56,661 nt of DNA from CAYUQT01 sp964596165 (GCA_964596165.1 CAZQTW010000042.1:1-56661), one strand, 5' to 3'; shown: positions 1 through 9,519, numbered from the stretch's first letter. The notes: generated by a model not told the origin, from the letters alone. Numbers and translations: made by a program.

Positions 1-632
1 CCCTTCACAGGGAGAAAAAGGGACAATTTGGGACAGCAGCGGACATGTCCCCAAAGCGGGGGGACATCTCTGCTTCTGCTTCTGAATCTTCTTCTGAATC
101 TTCTCTTGAAGAGGGGGAGTCTGAGGGGGAACCTGGGGACGCTGGTTCCCCCTCAGCCCCTGCCCGAAAAACGTCTCTATCTCAGATCGCCCTTCTGTCT
201 CACCTCGCCTGAAACGGTACAACAGGAGGTTGGGTGTTGTGAGGCACGCCCCGCCGTGGCAGCGTACTCTTCCTCTACCAAGGCACGTATGCCTTTCCTG
301 GCAACTCTGGACAATCGGGGCCAGACGGCAATAATGGCATTCAGGTCGGCATCATAAGCGTGTTGGACTTCGGGCGTGGCGGGTGCACCGGATTTTGCAC
401 CGGGTTGGACGATTGGGTTTTGCAAGTTGTTTAGGGAAAGTTCATTAGAGCGTTCGCTTCGCGTCCAGCCGCGCCCAATGATGCCGTTTCCAGGGCATCG
501 CACTGATTCGCATCATCTCGCAAGCCCATACCTGTCGTATCGGCCGCCCGTTCCGCCGGGTGTCCTCCACCGGAAGTAGTCACGACCATCGGGAAGGGCG
601 TGTTGGCGTGCCGGACGCCACGCTGTCGACAT
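1..632. other. gene-poor left edge with repeat and recombinase-like debris
   Basis: No intact gene is supported here. The first 50 bases carry GGGACA/GGACATGTCC-like motifs, and positions 79-102 are two copies of the 12-mer CTTCTGAATCTT. On the minus strand (about 503-177) an open stretch encodes DADLNAIIAVWPRLSRVARK followed by GIRALVEEE. This looks like the short helical tail often seen after tyrosine-recombinase or transposon-related open frames in planctomycetes. That resemblance comes from memory of the pattern and is weak. It is best read as a decayed fragment with no visible catalytic domain. Confidence 0.3.
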
Positions 633-2282
633 TTACGGGCGGATTCCCTCGACGTCCTTCTTCGCCTTGTCGGTGGCGGGCCTTTTCTGTGACAGGCGGA
701 TCAGCTTTGCGTCCATGGCCTGGCGGATTCGATCGAGCGTGTGGACGCTGCACTTCGAGCTGAGGGCCAAGTCGGCCCAAGCGTCGAGCAGCCCGACACC
801 CACGTTTCGCCGGTAAAGAACGTGCAACCGTTTGTATTCCTGAACGCCCTGCCGAAAGGCCTCGAAGCCGCGCGTGCTGATGACGCCCTCATCCGCGGGG
901 TACGTGAAGGCGTAATCCGACGTCGCGCCGTCCAGATCATTCCAGGGATCATCGACCCAGGCATTCGCCGCGTATACGCCGAAACCCTCTACCCGGTACT
1001 TCCAAGCCAACCAGGAACTCTGTCGGAGCATCTGCCGCCCCACACTCGGGCGTCGTGCCGCATTACCCCAAATCTCGCCGAACCACATCCGCTTGCCCGT
1101 CGACCTCATGAACTCCAGCGCTCCGCTGCCGTCCCACAGGTGCGCCGAATAGGGACACCAAATGTCGGTCACGGAGGCCAACTTTCGGAACGTCCCGTCG
1201 ACCGTCGTGTTGTTCCGGTCGGAACCGGCCAGCTTACCCCATGCCGAATTGAACCAGATCGGTGTTTCAGGTCGCAGCGAGCGAATCGCCATCGCGTACG
1301 AGTGATCGATGGCGGCCGTCTGGTCGCAGGGCTCGTCAGCCGGATAGACCGCCCAGCGGTCGCGGGGGATCTTCAGCCGCTCGACCGTTTCCCAGATGCG
1401 GTCCAGGTGCTCCTTGACGAGTGTCCGTTGTGCATCGTCCAAGGGCTTACGCTTCCAGCTCGGTTCGAATACGAAAAGGCAGAACTTCGCGCCCGTCTTC
1501 CAGGCCGCCTCGTGTTGCGTATGGAACACGTTGATCCCGTGATCAATGAACTCGCGGATCATGGCAGGTCGCGTGGTGGTCCATTGCCACGCGAAGCAGA
1601 AGAGCGGGTTGTCGATCGGCAACTCGGCGTCGAGCGCCGTGATATGGATAGGCACGGAGGCTCGCTGTCCTCGATCGTCGTCGGCCCGGAGCTCGGCGTC
1701 GTACTGTCCCGACGGGACATTTCGAAGGTCCACGGTCAGCCACAAGAACGCAGGCCTCGATGGCGCGACGGCGATTCTAGGAAACCCTTTGATGTATTCG
1801 AAGTTGCGGACACTTCGACCGTGCGTCAGGAGGTCCCCCTCGGCGAAAAGCGGATCCCAGACCCACTGCTTCTTCTCTCGCTCCTGAACCTGTCCGACGA
1901 CTCGGAGCTGAATCCGTTCCTTCAACGGCTCGGAAACGTGCAGGCGAACGGTCACGCAGGTGTTCGTCCCTGTGGCGATGCCGACTGCGCCGGTAAGCCA
2001 GTCGTTGCGTGGCCCGGCCAGGTCGATCCTCTCGGCCGGTTCGGTCAGCACGGTTGCCAGTTGATCGGCATCGGCCTCGACCCACGGATGGACCCGGCAG
2101 AACCGCCATCCCGGAGGCGACGGCGTGATTGCGCAATGGATGCCCGCCTCGACCTCCGCCACCTTCCTCTTGGCCGGCGAGGTCTGGAAGCGATCGTTTC
2201 CGGAACTGCCGAGAGAAACGACGCTAAGGATGGCGGAAGCCGCGAAGAGCGGCAGGCAGGTGCGGTCGGTGGCGAGCGGCAT
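633..2282 (-). CDS. secreted GH123-like / DUF4091-type glycoside hydrolase
   Basis: An exported protein of about 549 residues. The start at 2282 is chosen because a GGAGG lies 8 nt upstream and it opens directly into a signal peptide (MPLATDRTCLPLFAASAIL...). The first third is beta-rich and resembles the N-terminal domains of GH123-type N-acetylgalactosaminidase relatives. The second half looks like a TIM barrel, with YPADEPCD where an acidic catalytic motif is expected, followed by aromatic-rich segments (WFGEIWG, YAANAWVDDPWNDLDG). The C-terminus YPADEGVISTRGFEAFRQGV is typical of DUF4091-like ends. The likely role is hydrolysis of amino-sugar-containing glycans outside the cytoplasm. The gene diverges from argS across a 374-base gap. 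Family placement is by motif only and the substrate is not established. Confidence 0.7.
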   Translation of the reverse strand: MPLATDRTCLPLFAASAILSVVSLGSSGNDRFQTSPAKRKVAEVEAGIHCAITPSPPGWRFCRVHPWVEADADQLATVLTEPAERIDLAGPRNDWLTGAVGIATGTNTCVTVRLHVSEPLKERIQLRVVGQVQEREKKQWVWDPLFAEGDLLTHGRSVRNFEYIKGFPRIAVAPSRPAFLWLTVDLRNVPSGQYDAELRADDDRGQRASVPIHITALDAELPIDNPLFCFAWQWTTTRPAMIREFIDHGINVFHTQHEAAWKTGAKFCLFVFEPSWKRKPLDDAQRTLVKEHLDRIWETVERLKIPRDRWAVYPADEPCDQTAAIDHSYAMAIRSLRPETPIWFNSAWGKLAGSDRNNTTVDGTFRKLASVTDIWCPYSAHLWDGSGALEFMRSTGKRMWFGEIWGNAARRPSVGRQMLRQSSWLAWKYRVEGFGVYAANAWVDDPWNDLDGATSDYAFTYPADEGVISTRGFEAFRQGVQEYKRLHVLYRRNVGVGLLDAWADLALSSKCSVHTLDRIRQAMDAKLIRLSQKRPATDKAKKDVEGIRP

Positions 2283-2656
2283 GAGAGAGACCTCCGAGAC
2301 AAAACGATGTACGCGGGACGGTTTCACTCCGTCGGAAGTGGACGACCTTGAGGGCAACGTACCGCGTGAAGCGGCCATGTCAATGATCCCCTCTCACGGG
2401 CAGGGCCGTCTTGACGATGTCCGGCCCGAAAATGCCGAGTATCTCGATGTTCACACACGATGCCGGTCGACCGACAGTCAGCCGCGATCGCACGCGTGGC
2501 ATTTCAAGTCGAACAGCCGTATGATGACTGAACAGCCGACGAACAACGCCCAACCGTCGGCTCGCGATTCGAGCGCGGGAGACAGGGGGCGGGACACAGC
2601 CGCCGGACGAGGCGATTTCGAGGCGCGGTTGATTCCCATAGGCGACGTGAGGAAAG
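2283..2656. other. divergent intergenic region between GH123-like gene and argS
   Basis: A stretch of 374 bases between two divergent genes. It must hold both promoters, but no convincing -35/-10 pair stands out. The open frames that cross it have no recognisable protein content. A GAGGAAAG just before position 2657 is the likely ribosome binding site for argS. Confidence 0.4.
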
Positions 2657-4444
2657 ATGACACCGATTCTGAAGCAACTCAATGAATGCTTCGGTCAGTC
2701 GTTGGCGAAGGCGTTTGGCGAATCAACGACCGTTCCGAAGGGCTGGCTGGCGCCCGCCGGCGACGAACGATTCGGCGACTATCAATTCAACGGGGCGATG
2801 CCGCTGGCCAAGCAGCTCAAGGCCAAGCCGCGCGACCTTGCCGCCCGGATCGTGGCCGGTCTGGACCTCTCCGGAATCGCAGAGGCGCCGGAAATCGCCG
2901 GACCCGGCTTCATCAACCTGAGATGCACGGATGAGTTCATTCTCCGCGGGATCACGAGCTTGTTGGGGGACGATCGGTTGGGCGTCGAGCCCGCCGCCAA
3001 GCCGGCCCGTGTTGTGGTCGACTTCTCGAGTCCGAATCTTGCGAAGGAGATGCACGTCGGCCACCTGCGCAGCACGATCATCGGAGATGCGGTGGCACGA
3101 TTGCTCGAGTTTGAGGGACATCAGGTTAGTCGGATCAATCACGTGGGGGATTTTGGAGGTCTGGGTCTGCTCATCCAGTATGTCCGAGAGACGCGGCCCG
3201 ACGCGGCCGCGAACCCCGATGGGTTCCACGTCAGTGATCTGGAGGAGTTCTACAAGCAGGCTCGGCAGAGGGAATCCGATGACGCCGCCTTTGCCGAGGC
3301 GGCTCGGCTGGCCATCGTGGACATTCAGCGGAAGGAGCCGACGGCCCTGTCGCTTTGGCGGGCGTTTCGCGCCGAGTCGTTGCGGCACTGCCAACGGATC
3401 TACGACCGCCTGGGCATTCGCCTGCAGACGGTGGGTGAGAGCGATTATCTGGACGAACTACCGGGCATCATCGAGTCGCTTCGGACCAAGGGGCTGATCA
3501 CCGAGAGCGACGGAGCCCTCTGCGTCTTCATGGAAGGATTCAAGAACCGCGAAGGCGAACCGCTTCCGATGATCGTCCGGAAATCGGACGGCGGCTATCT
3601 GTATGCCACGACCGACCTGGCTGCCCTTCGTCGGCGGGTCCAACAGATGCATGCCGACCGGATCGTCTACGTGACCGATTCGCGCCAGCGGCAGCATTTT
3701 GAGATGGTCTTTGCCGCGGCACGGCTGGCCGGTTTCGTCGAGTCGAGCGTGCGGCTCGATCACGTCGGCTTCGGCATGATGCTCGGGGCCGACCGCCGTC
3801 CGTTCAAGACACGGGCCGGCGGAACCATCAAACTGGCGGAGCTGCTCGACGAGGCGGAGGAGCGGGCGCTGAAGCTGATCCGCGAACGCGGCCAGACCTA
3901 TTCCACACTGGCCGAGGGCAAGCGACAATCACAGACGCCCGAACAGCAGACCGCCATTGCGAGGGCCGTCGGCCTCGGCGCGGTCAAGTACGCCGACCTA
4001 TCGCAGGATCTGACGAGCGACTACGTCTTCAGTTGGGACAAGATGCTCAGCTTCGACGGCAACACCGCACCCTACATGATGTACGCCTACGCGCGGATCC
4101 GCTCGGTTTTCGATCGGGCCGGTACGGATCCGGTCTCCATCATGGACGCCGGGCCGCGGGTGCGGATGACCCATCCGAGTGAGCGGGCGCTCATGCTGAA
4201 ACTCCTTCAGTTCCCCGACTTGATGGAATCGATCACCGATTCCTGGCGGATCCACGAACTGCCGAACTACCTGTTCACGCTGGCCAACATCTTCATGGGG
4301 ATCTATCAGGACAAGGCCAATTGGCCGATCTTGGAGGCCGAGCCTGCGATACGCGATTCGCGGCTGGCGACATGCGCGGTGACGGCCCATGCGCTCAGGT
4401 TGGGACTGAATCTGCTGGGTATTGACGTCGTCGAACAGATGTAG
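2657..4444 (+). CDS. argS: arginyl-tRNA synthetase
   Basis: Class I aminoacyl-tRNA synthetase that charges tRNA-Arg with arginine; 595 residues, normal for the family. The N-terminal Add1-like tRNA-binding domain covers roughly residues 1-100. The Rossmann catalytic domain follows, with the HIGH signature as HVGHLRSTIIGDAVARLLE near residue 135 and the downstream RINHVGDFG. The KMSKS loop is the degenerate FKTRAGGTIKL form common in bacterial ArgRS. The C-terminal helical anticodon-binding domain ends in LRLGLNLLGID, as usual. The start is ATG with GAGG just upstream. The next gene begins about 20 bases after the stop, so the two may be co-transcribed. Confidence 0.97.
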   Translation: MTPILKQLNECFGQSLAKAFGESTTVPKGWLAPAGDERFGDYQFNGAMPLAKQLKAKPRDLAARIVAGLDLSGIAEAPEIAGPGFINLRCTDEFILRGITSLLGDDRLGVEPAAKPARVVVDFSSPNLAKEMHVGHLRSTIIGDAVARLLEFEGHQVSRINHVGDFGGLGLLIQYVRETRPDAAANPDGFHVSDLEEFYKQARQRESDDAAFAEAARLAIVDIQRKEPTALSLWRAFRAESLRHCQRIYDRLGIRLQTVGESDYLDELPGIIESLRTKGLITESDGALCVFMEGFKNREGEPLPMIVRKSDGGYLYATTDLAALRRRVQQMHADRIVYVTDSRQRQHFEMVFAAARLAGFVESSVRLDHVGFGMMLGADRRPFKTRAGGTIKLAELLDEAEERALKLIRERGQTYSTLAEGKRQSQTPEQQTAIARAVGLGAVKYADLSQDLTSDYVFSWDKMLSFDGNTAPYMMYAYARIRSVFDRAGTDPVSIMDAGPRVRMTHPSERALMLKLLQFPDLMESITDSWRIHELPNYLFTLANIFMGIYQDKANWPILEAEPAIRDSRLATCAVTAHALRLGLNLLGIDVVEQM

Positions 4445-4463
4445 AGACGTTCGAGGCCGGGTT

Positions 4464-7400
4464 TTGAAATCGGTGGGTCTCGCTATTCGCGGTTTCATGG
4501 TGCTGGGGGTCTTCCGTGCGGCTTTCGCTCTCGCCACACAAGCAGAGCCGACGCGGCCTGTCCCGACGTTTTACCCGCCACACGGCGTCCTGCGCGACGA
4601 CGCCTCCTTGAACGATGTCGCCTTCGTCGATGCCGAATACGGTTGGGCCGTCGGCAACCGGGGTGTGATCCTGCATACGGTCGATGGCGGGGTGAGCTGG
4701 CAAGCCCAGGAGTCCGGGACGGATGCGACGTTGGAGGCCGTCCATTTTGTCGGTCGCCACGTTGGTTACGCCGTGGGCGGTTGCGCGTGGCCGGAGGGCG
4801 GAGGCACATCGGGCGTCTTGCTTTGTACCGGTGACGGCGGTGAGCACTGGGAAACGGTCAGTCGCGATCGTACGGGTTGGTTGCATGCCGTCTGGGGGGA
4901 TTCTCAAGGCCATGGGTGGGTTCTGGGCGAGCCGACGCCGGTGGAGACCAGCGGGCTGTGGCACTTCAGCCAATCGGGGGAACGACTGGAGCCCGTCCGC
5001 GATCGAGCGGTGGGGGCGATTCTCGCCGCTGATTTCAGTCGGGACGGCCGCGGCATCGCCGTGGGTCGGGATGGGACCTGTGTTGTCCTGAGGAGCGGCG
5101 ACCTCACGACACAGCGGCAGGCCGTTTCGTTTCAGGGCCGTCTGAACGGTATCACCCTGATCGGCGGTGGCCGCGCGTGCATGGTGGGCGATCGCGGCAC
5201 GGTCCTCATCAGCAAGGACGGCGGACGTACCTGGACGGCAGTACGCCTCGATCTCCCGCCCGGTCTGCGCGAGATCGTCAATCTGACCGATGTGGCATTC
5301 GCCGACAGCTCTCTCGGTTGGATCGTCGGTGATAATGGCAACTATGTGCTGAGTACCGCGGACGGCGGAGGCACATGGCGTTTGCGCCCGACGCAACTGC
5401 GGATCCCGCTGCGGGCTATCGCCGTCGTGGATTCACGGACGCTGGTTGCCGTGGGCGAGTGGGGCCTGATCGCGCGATCGGCGGACGGCGGCGAGACGTG
5501 GTCGGCCGTCCGTCACGGCGACCGTCGAACGGGGGCGCTGCTCATTGCGACCTCGCCGCGCGCGTGGGTGTGGCCCCTGGCCGCCCACCTGGTCGGTTAC
5601 TATCGATGCAGGACGGCCTGCCTTCAAGCGACCTCGGGTATGGCGAACCCCGGGGCCGTCCGCTGGGCCGCAAATGCTTGCGGGGCATCGACGATTCGGT
5701 TGCTGGAGGACTTCGACGAGCCGCCCGCCGATTGGGCGATTCCAACGACGTGGCCGGCCGGTCGCCGCCCCGGTGAAGTGGCGAACACCGCGTCGCTGTT
5801 CCAATACTGGAGCCGTCGGTTGGATCGGGACGCCGAGCGGTCCATGCGACGCGGGATGGTGGCGTCCATTCGCGCACTGAGGCCGGCGCTGGTCGTGGTT
5901 GACCAGCCGATCGCCGACGAATCCGCGGACATGGTCGCTTCATCGGTTGCCGAGGTGGCCATGACGGCGGTGGAGGGCGCCGCCGACGCGGAGTTCATGC
6001 CGGAACTTCGCCTGCTCGGCTTGCAGCCGCACCGAGCGTCGCGCGTCGTCGTCTTTCGGGGTGAGGCCCGGGGGGGCGCGCGACACACGGGTGATAAGGA
6101 CCCGCCGGATCTTCGCATCGGGCTCACGGATACCTTCTATCCGTTGCTGGGCTCGAACGCGCGGCTTGCGGGTCTGCGCGCATCCGGGTATCTGGGTTTG
6201 TCGTTGGACGGCAGTCCGATCGCCCTCACCTTTCGTGCTCTGAAGGACAGGGTGTCGGGTAAGCCGTCCGGCGACCTGTTCGGCGCCTTCCGACTGCCGG
6301 CTGAGGCAAGACTCGGCAGTGCCACCGACAGTCGGCCGTCGCGGTTTGAGGAACTGAAAGAGGCCTCGGATGCCCTCGCGGTGGCGGCAAAGATGGCCGA
6401 CCGTCGGGGCAATCCGGCGCAAATGGTCCAACTGGCCGTCAGGGCTGCTCGCCGATTCCCCGATTCCATAGCACCCGCGGATGCGCTCTATGAAGCGGCC
6501 CGACAATTCGAACGGAACGGTCGATATCCGGTGGCGGACGAGGTATGGCGGGCCTTCCTGGAACACGGCCGACCGCATCCGGCCTGGGCGACGGTGGCCA
6601 TCGGTCAGGCGACGCGACGGGCATCGGTCGAGCATTATCAAACCACGTTGAACCGATCGAAAGATCCGCTGCAAGGCTGTCGTGTCGCCGTCGACATTCT
6701 GGAGCGACTCTGCAACGAGGAGCCGCACGTGATCTACCAGCCGGCCATGCTCTTTGCGCAGGCGCACTGCAGGCGCGCGTTGGGACAATGGGTACCGGCC
6801 AGGCACCTTTACACGCAATGTGCGGCGAGTCGATTGCCCGGCTGGTCGACAGTGGCGGCAGCGGAGCTGTGGCTGATGGAGGGACCCACGCGACAGCAGG
6901 GGGCGTGCCCGCGGTACTTCGTGGAGGCCTATCAGACTACGGAGAGGCCGAAGATCGACGGCCGACTGGATGATCAGATATGGCAGCGCTGCCCCAAGAC
7001 TGTCCTGAAAGACGCCTCCGGTCGCCCAGTGCCTTCGGAGGCGCAAACGTCGATGCAATTCGCCTGGAACAAGGCATACCTCTACGTGAGCGCCACTGTG
7101 CAGTCACCGGTGCGACAACGGGAGGCCTCAAATCCGCGCGAACCGGTTCGCGACCAGCTCGATCAGGATGTGTCGTCCATCGAGTGCCTGCTGGATGTGG
7201 ATCGCGATGCGGCCACCTTCTTCCGCATCGCCGTTGATCGGTCCGGGAATGGGCTGGATGCCTGCGGCGATGACCTGTCCTGGAATCTGCCGCTTCAGAC
7301 CTCAGCCCTTAGCGGGGCTTGGCAGTGGGCTGTGGAGCGAGAGCGAGACGGGTGGCGGCTCGAGATGGCCATTCCGACGGCGCCGATGGTCTCAATGACG

Positions 7401-7550
7401 CCGGAGGCCGGCCAGGCTTGGGCGGTCCAGGTGGTCTGTCGCCCCGCTCGGTACGAGCGACGGCAGTCGATTCAGTGGCTCAGTGCTCAGCCGGGCTCGG
7501 AGCCGCTGCCCCAGCATTTTGCGCTCCTGATGTTCGTAGGCGCGCGGTAG
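4464..7550 (+). CDS. large exported protein: Ycf48/BNR-like propeller, degenerate LmbE-like domain, CBM9-like domain
   Basis: About 1,028 residues. TTG at 4464 is preferred: GAGG lies 7 nt upstream and it gives a clean signal peptide (KSVGLAIRGFMVLGVF then ALATQA). Residues about 20-350 are repeated blades with TVDGGVSW, SKDGGRTW, TADGGGTW and SADGGETWS, matching the Asp-box pattern of Ycf48/HCF136-like and sialidase-type propellers. Residues about 355-560 read like an LmbE/PIG-L deacetylase fold (GALLIATSPRAW, then a Rossmann-like pattern and RALRPALVVVDQP), but the metal-binding HPDD is missing. A helical repeat-like region follows. The last 190 residues (IDGRLDDQIWQRCPKT ... DRSGNGLDACGDDLSWN) resemble a CBM9-like carbohydrate-binding domain. 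It may be a cell-surface glycan-binding protein; the function is unknown. Confidence 0.75.
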   Translation: MKSVGLAIRGFMVLGVFRAAFALATQAEPTRPVPTFYPPHGVLRDDASLNDVAFVDAEYGWAVGNRGVILHTVDGGVSWQAQESGTDATLEAVHFVGRHVGYAVGGCAWPEGGGTSGVLLCTGDGGEHWETVSRDRTGWLHAVWGDSQGHGWVLGEPTPVETSGLWHFSQSGERLEPVRDRAVGAILAADFSRDGRGIAVGRDGTCVVLRSGDLTTQRQAVSFQGRLNGITLIGGGRACMVGDRGTVLISKDGGRTWTAVRLDLPPGLREIVNLTDVAFADSSLGWIVGDNGNYVLSTADGGGTWRLRPTQLRIPLRAIAVVDSRTLVAVGEWGLIARSADGGETWSAVRHGDRRTGALLIATSPRAWVWPLAAHLVGYYRCRTACLQATSGMANPGAVRWAANACGASTIRLLEDFDEPPADWAIPTTWPAGRRPGEVANTASLFQYWSRRLDRDAERSMRRGMVASIRALRPALVVVDQPIADESADMVASSVAEVAMTAVEGAADAEFMPELRLLGLQPHRASRVVVFRGEARGGARHTGDKDPPDLRIGLTDTFYPLLGSNARLAGLRASGYLGLSLDGSPIALTFRALKDRVSGKPSGDLFGAFRLPAEARLGSATDSRPSRFEELKEASDALAVAAKMADRRGNPAQMVQLAVRAARRFPDSIAPADALYEAARQFERNGRYPVADEVWRAFLEHGRPHPAWATVAIGQATRRASVEHYQTTLNRSKDPLQGCRVAVDILERLCNEEPHVIYQPAMLFAQAHCRRALGQWVPARHLYTQCAASRLPGWSTVAAAELWLMEGPTRQQGACPRYFVEAYQTTERPKIDGRLDDQIWQRCPKTVLKDASGRPVPSEAQTSMQFAWNKAYLYVSATVQSPVRQREASNPREPVRDQLDQDVSSIECLLDVDRDAATFFRIAVDRSGNGLDACGDDLSWNLPLQTSALSGAWQWAVERERDGWRLEMAIPTAPMVSMTPEAGQAWAVQVVCRPARYERRQSIQWLSAQPGSEPLPQHFALLMFVGAR

Positions 7551-7556
7551 GAATCA

Positions 7557-8136
7557 TGACTGCCGAGCATGCCACGCCGGAACTTTCAGAAGACGGCCTG
7601 CTGGCCGAATGCCCGAGATGTCGCTATCTTCTGCGAGGCCTGCCGATTGAGCACGCATGTCCTGAATGTGGCCTGACGGTCGATCGTCGGTGGCGAGTCT
7701 TTGGTGGGAAGCCGATGCTCCGAACCTCGTGGCGAGTGCTGATTATCCTTGGAATCATCTTAATGTCTATCTCGCTCGTCTTCATTCTGTATTCGGCGGT
7801 CTTACAAAGACAACTCTACAAGACACTCCCGTCGCTTGTCGTGCTCGCCGCAATTGCCTGGTTGTACAGAAGAGTCCCTCTGGGCTTTATGGCCGCGTGG
7901 GGCCCGGAGGGATCGCTTTGTACCGTGGGCGCGGGCAGCCGGAGGTGTACACCTGGGATCGAATAGGCAAGGCCAACTATGACCTCCTTCGAAAATCTGC
8001 GTTCCTTACCCTCGACGGGATATCAATGCGCCTATGGGACTTCACCTTCTTTCGAGGCGATGTCTTCGAGGCCGAAAGTTGCGTGCGATGCATCAACGGG
8101 TTTTCGCGGGAGGAGGCAACAGGTGATCGCCGTTGA
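7557..8136 (+). pseudogene. zinc-ribbon membrane protein split by a +1 frameshift
   Basis: The first part (ATG at 7557) has a CxxC...CxxC zinc ribbon (CPRCRYLLRGL, HACPECG) followed by two hydrophobic segments, LIILGIILMSISLVFILYS and LPSLVVLAAIAWLY. That frame ends at 7966. The natural continuation is in the next frame: GPGGIALYRGRGQPEVYTWD, then RIGKANYDLLR, to the stop at 8136. Joining the two around 7900-7910 (a G-rich run) gives a protein of about 192 residues with zinc ribbon, two membrane segments and a PH-like cytoplasmic tail, a layout seen in planctomycete hypothetical proteins. One extra base explains the break. It may be a true mutation, a sequencing error in the G run, or rarely programmed frameshifting. 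No function is known. Confidence 0.65.
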
Positions 8137-8233
8137 CCGGTCGACATGGGCCGTGCTTGCGAGCAATGAATCAGAGTCCTAGAATGACCATCAGTAACGG
8201 ACTCCGCGGTATTGTCGAAGTGAGGTGTACGCC

Positions 8234-8551
8234 ATGGCCAAGAACGCCCAAGAGCGTTCGAAGATCGAGACGGTCGAACCGTTGGGCAAGCGCGTCCTGA
8301 TCCGGAAGGATGAGGACAAGAAGCAGACCAAGGGCGGTATCGCCTTGCCCGACAAGATCGAAATCCCCACCATCACGGGGAGGATCGTGACGATATCGGC
8401 CCAGGTCGAGAACGATGACGACTTCCCCATCAAGCAGTACGACAAGGTCCTGTTCAACCCGAAGAATGCGATCCCGGTCGATTTCGAGGCCGACAATCAG
8501 CTTTTTGTCGTCCCCGTCGAGGATCTGGTCGCTGTCTTCCGCAAGGAATAA
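8234..8551 (+). CDS. GroES-like co-chaperonin
   Basis: A protein of 105 residues with the Cpn10 pattern: VEPLGKRVLIRKDEDKKQTK at the N-terminus, then GGIALPD (the mobile-loop region), TGRIVTIS and a final FVVPVEDLVAVF. GroES forms the lid of the GroEL folding chamber. The ATG at 8234 has GAGG 8 nt upstream; the in-frame GTG at 8225 overlaps that site and is less likely. The mobile loop is more acidic than in ordinary GroES and no groEL is adjacent, so this may be a second, specialised copy. Its stop is 18 bases before the next gene, which suggests one transcript. Confidence 0.8.
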   Translation: MAKNAQERSKIETVEPLGKRVLIRKDEDKKQTKGGIALPDKIEIPTITGRIVTISAQVENDDDFPIKQYDKVLFNPKNAIPVDFEADNQLFVVPVEDLVAVFRKE

Positions 8552-8569
8552 CCCTTTCCGGATACCACC

Positions 8570-9379
8570 ATGACTCAAACCGACAAGACGGCGCGGTGGC
8601 CATTCTCAACTCGGCCGATATGTATTGGCGTCGTCCATCTGCCTGCATTGCCCGGAAGTCCTCAGAGTATCCAGAGCATCGAGGAAATTCGGCCGCGGGC
8701 CGTCGACGAGGCCCGCATGCTGTCCGATGCCGGCTTCGACGGTGTCGTTGTGGAGAACTTTGGCGACACGCCGTTTCATGCGGACTTCGTTGAGCCTCAC
8801 ACGATCGCGGCAATGGCCATCATTGTGTCCGACATCTGTCGTACCGTCTCCGTTCCCGTCGGCGTCAACGTCCTGCGAAATGACGCTCGCGGTGCCCTGG
8901 CCGTTGCCTCAATGGGCGGCGCAAAGTTTGTTCGCGTCAACGTGCACACCGGCGTCTATGCGACCGACCAAGGTCTGATAGAAGGCCGAGCGGCCCAGAC
9001 GCTCCGCTATCGACGTACCCTGATGTCCGAGGTGGCCATCTTTGCCGACGTGCATGTCAAACACGCCACTCCCATCGGTCAGCGGGACTTGGCCCTGGCG
9101 GCCGAGGAGACGGCTCATCGAGGCCTGGCGGATGCCCTGATCGTTACCGGTCCCACCACCGCCCGTGCGGCGTCGTTGGACGATCTCCGCCAGGTAAAAT
9201 CGGCCGTGGCCGATCGGCCGGTCCTCGTCGGAAGCGGCGTCACGCCCGCCAGCCTTGCGGGGTTCCTTTCCCAGGCCGACGGCGTGATCGTCGGCTCCTG
9301 GTTGAAGCAAGGTGGGGTGACGACAAATCCGATCGATCCGAAACGCCTGGCCAAGTTTGCCAAGGCGATGAGGCGATAA
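8570..9379 (+). CDS. BtpA/SgcQ-family TIM-barrel protein
   Basis: A protein of 269 residues matching the BtpA family: VHLPALPGSP near the N-terminus, DAGFDGVVVENFGDTPF, NVLRNDARGALAVA, FVRVNVHTG, FADVHVKHA, ALIVTGPTT and a final VLVGSGVTP/ADGVIVGSWLKQ. The last segment is a phosphate-binding-type loop of TIM barrels. Family members include cyanobacterial BtpA, tied to photosystem I accumulation, and enterobacterial SgcQ, found in sugar gene clusters; the chemistry is not established. Its neighbours here are a PfkB kinase and a phosphate-ester-type transporter, so a role in metabolism of a phosphorylated sugar is a reasonable inference. Confidence 0.85.
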   Translation: MTQTDKTARWPFSTRPICIGVVHLPALPGSPQSIQSIEEIRPRAVDEARMLSDAGFDGVVVENFGDTPFHADFVEPHTIAAMAIIVSDICRTVSVPVGVNVLRNDARGALAVASMGGAKFVRVNVHTGVYATDQGLIEGRAAQTLRYRRTLMSEVAIFADVHVKHATPIGQRDLALAAEETAHRGLADALIVTGPTTARAASLDDLRQVKSAVADRPVLVGSGVTPASLAGFLSQADGVIVGSWLKQGGVTTNPIDPKRLAKFAKAMRR

Positions 9380-9404
9380 GTTCGGATCCGTTCTTGCTCT
9401 TCTT

Positions 9405-9421
9405 GTGGTGTTGCACACCAC
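9405..9421 (+). terminator. small hairpin downstream of the BtpA-family gene
   Basis: A 7-bp perfect stem (GTGGTGT / ACACCAC) with a 3-base loop lies 26 bases after the stop codon at 9379. No T-tract follows, so it may be a weak terminator or simply an RNA hairpin. Confidence 0.25.
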
Positions 9422-9519
9422 CGGCTCGTCCGGGTAAACATACGGCACACTCAGATCCCAGAGGGAGCGAGTTGCGGTTATTGGGATCGATTCCGGATGG
9501 AGAATGCAACTCTAGGGGA

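Noticed and set aside
1..150. A CRISPR array from the short repeated units
   Set aside because: The 12-base units are directly adjacent with no spacers and only two copies; it is a simple tandem repeat.
741..2351. A 536-codon open frame on the plus strand
   Set aside because: It is antisense to the GH123-like gene, has no recognisable motif and is Arg/Pro-rich, as expected from GC-rich antisense frames.
8234..8551. The small beta-rich protein as a BMC vertex (EutN/CcmL) subunit
   Set aside because: Its motifs (PLGKRVLIRKDE, GGIALPD, VPVEDLVAVF) are those of GroES, not of the BMC-P pentamer.
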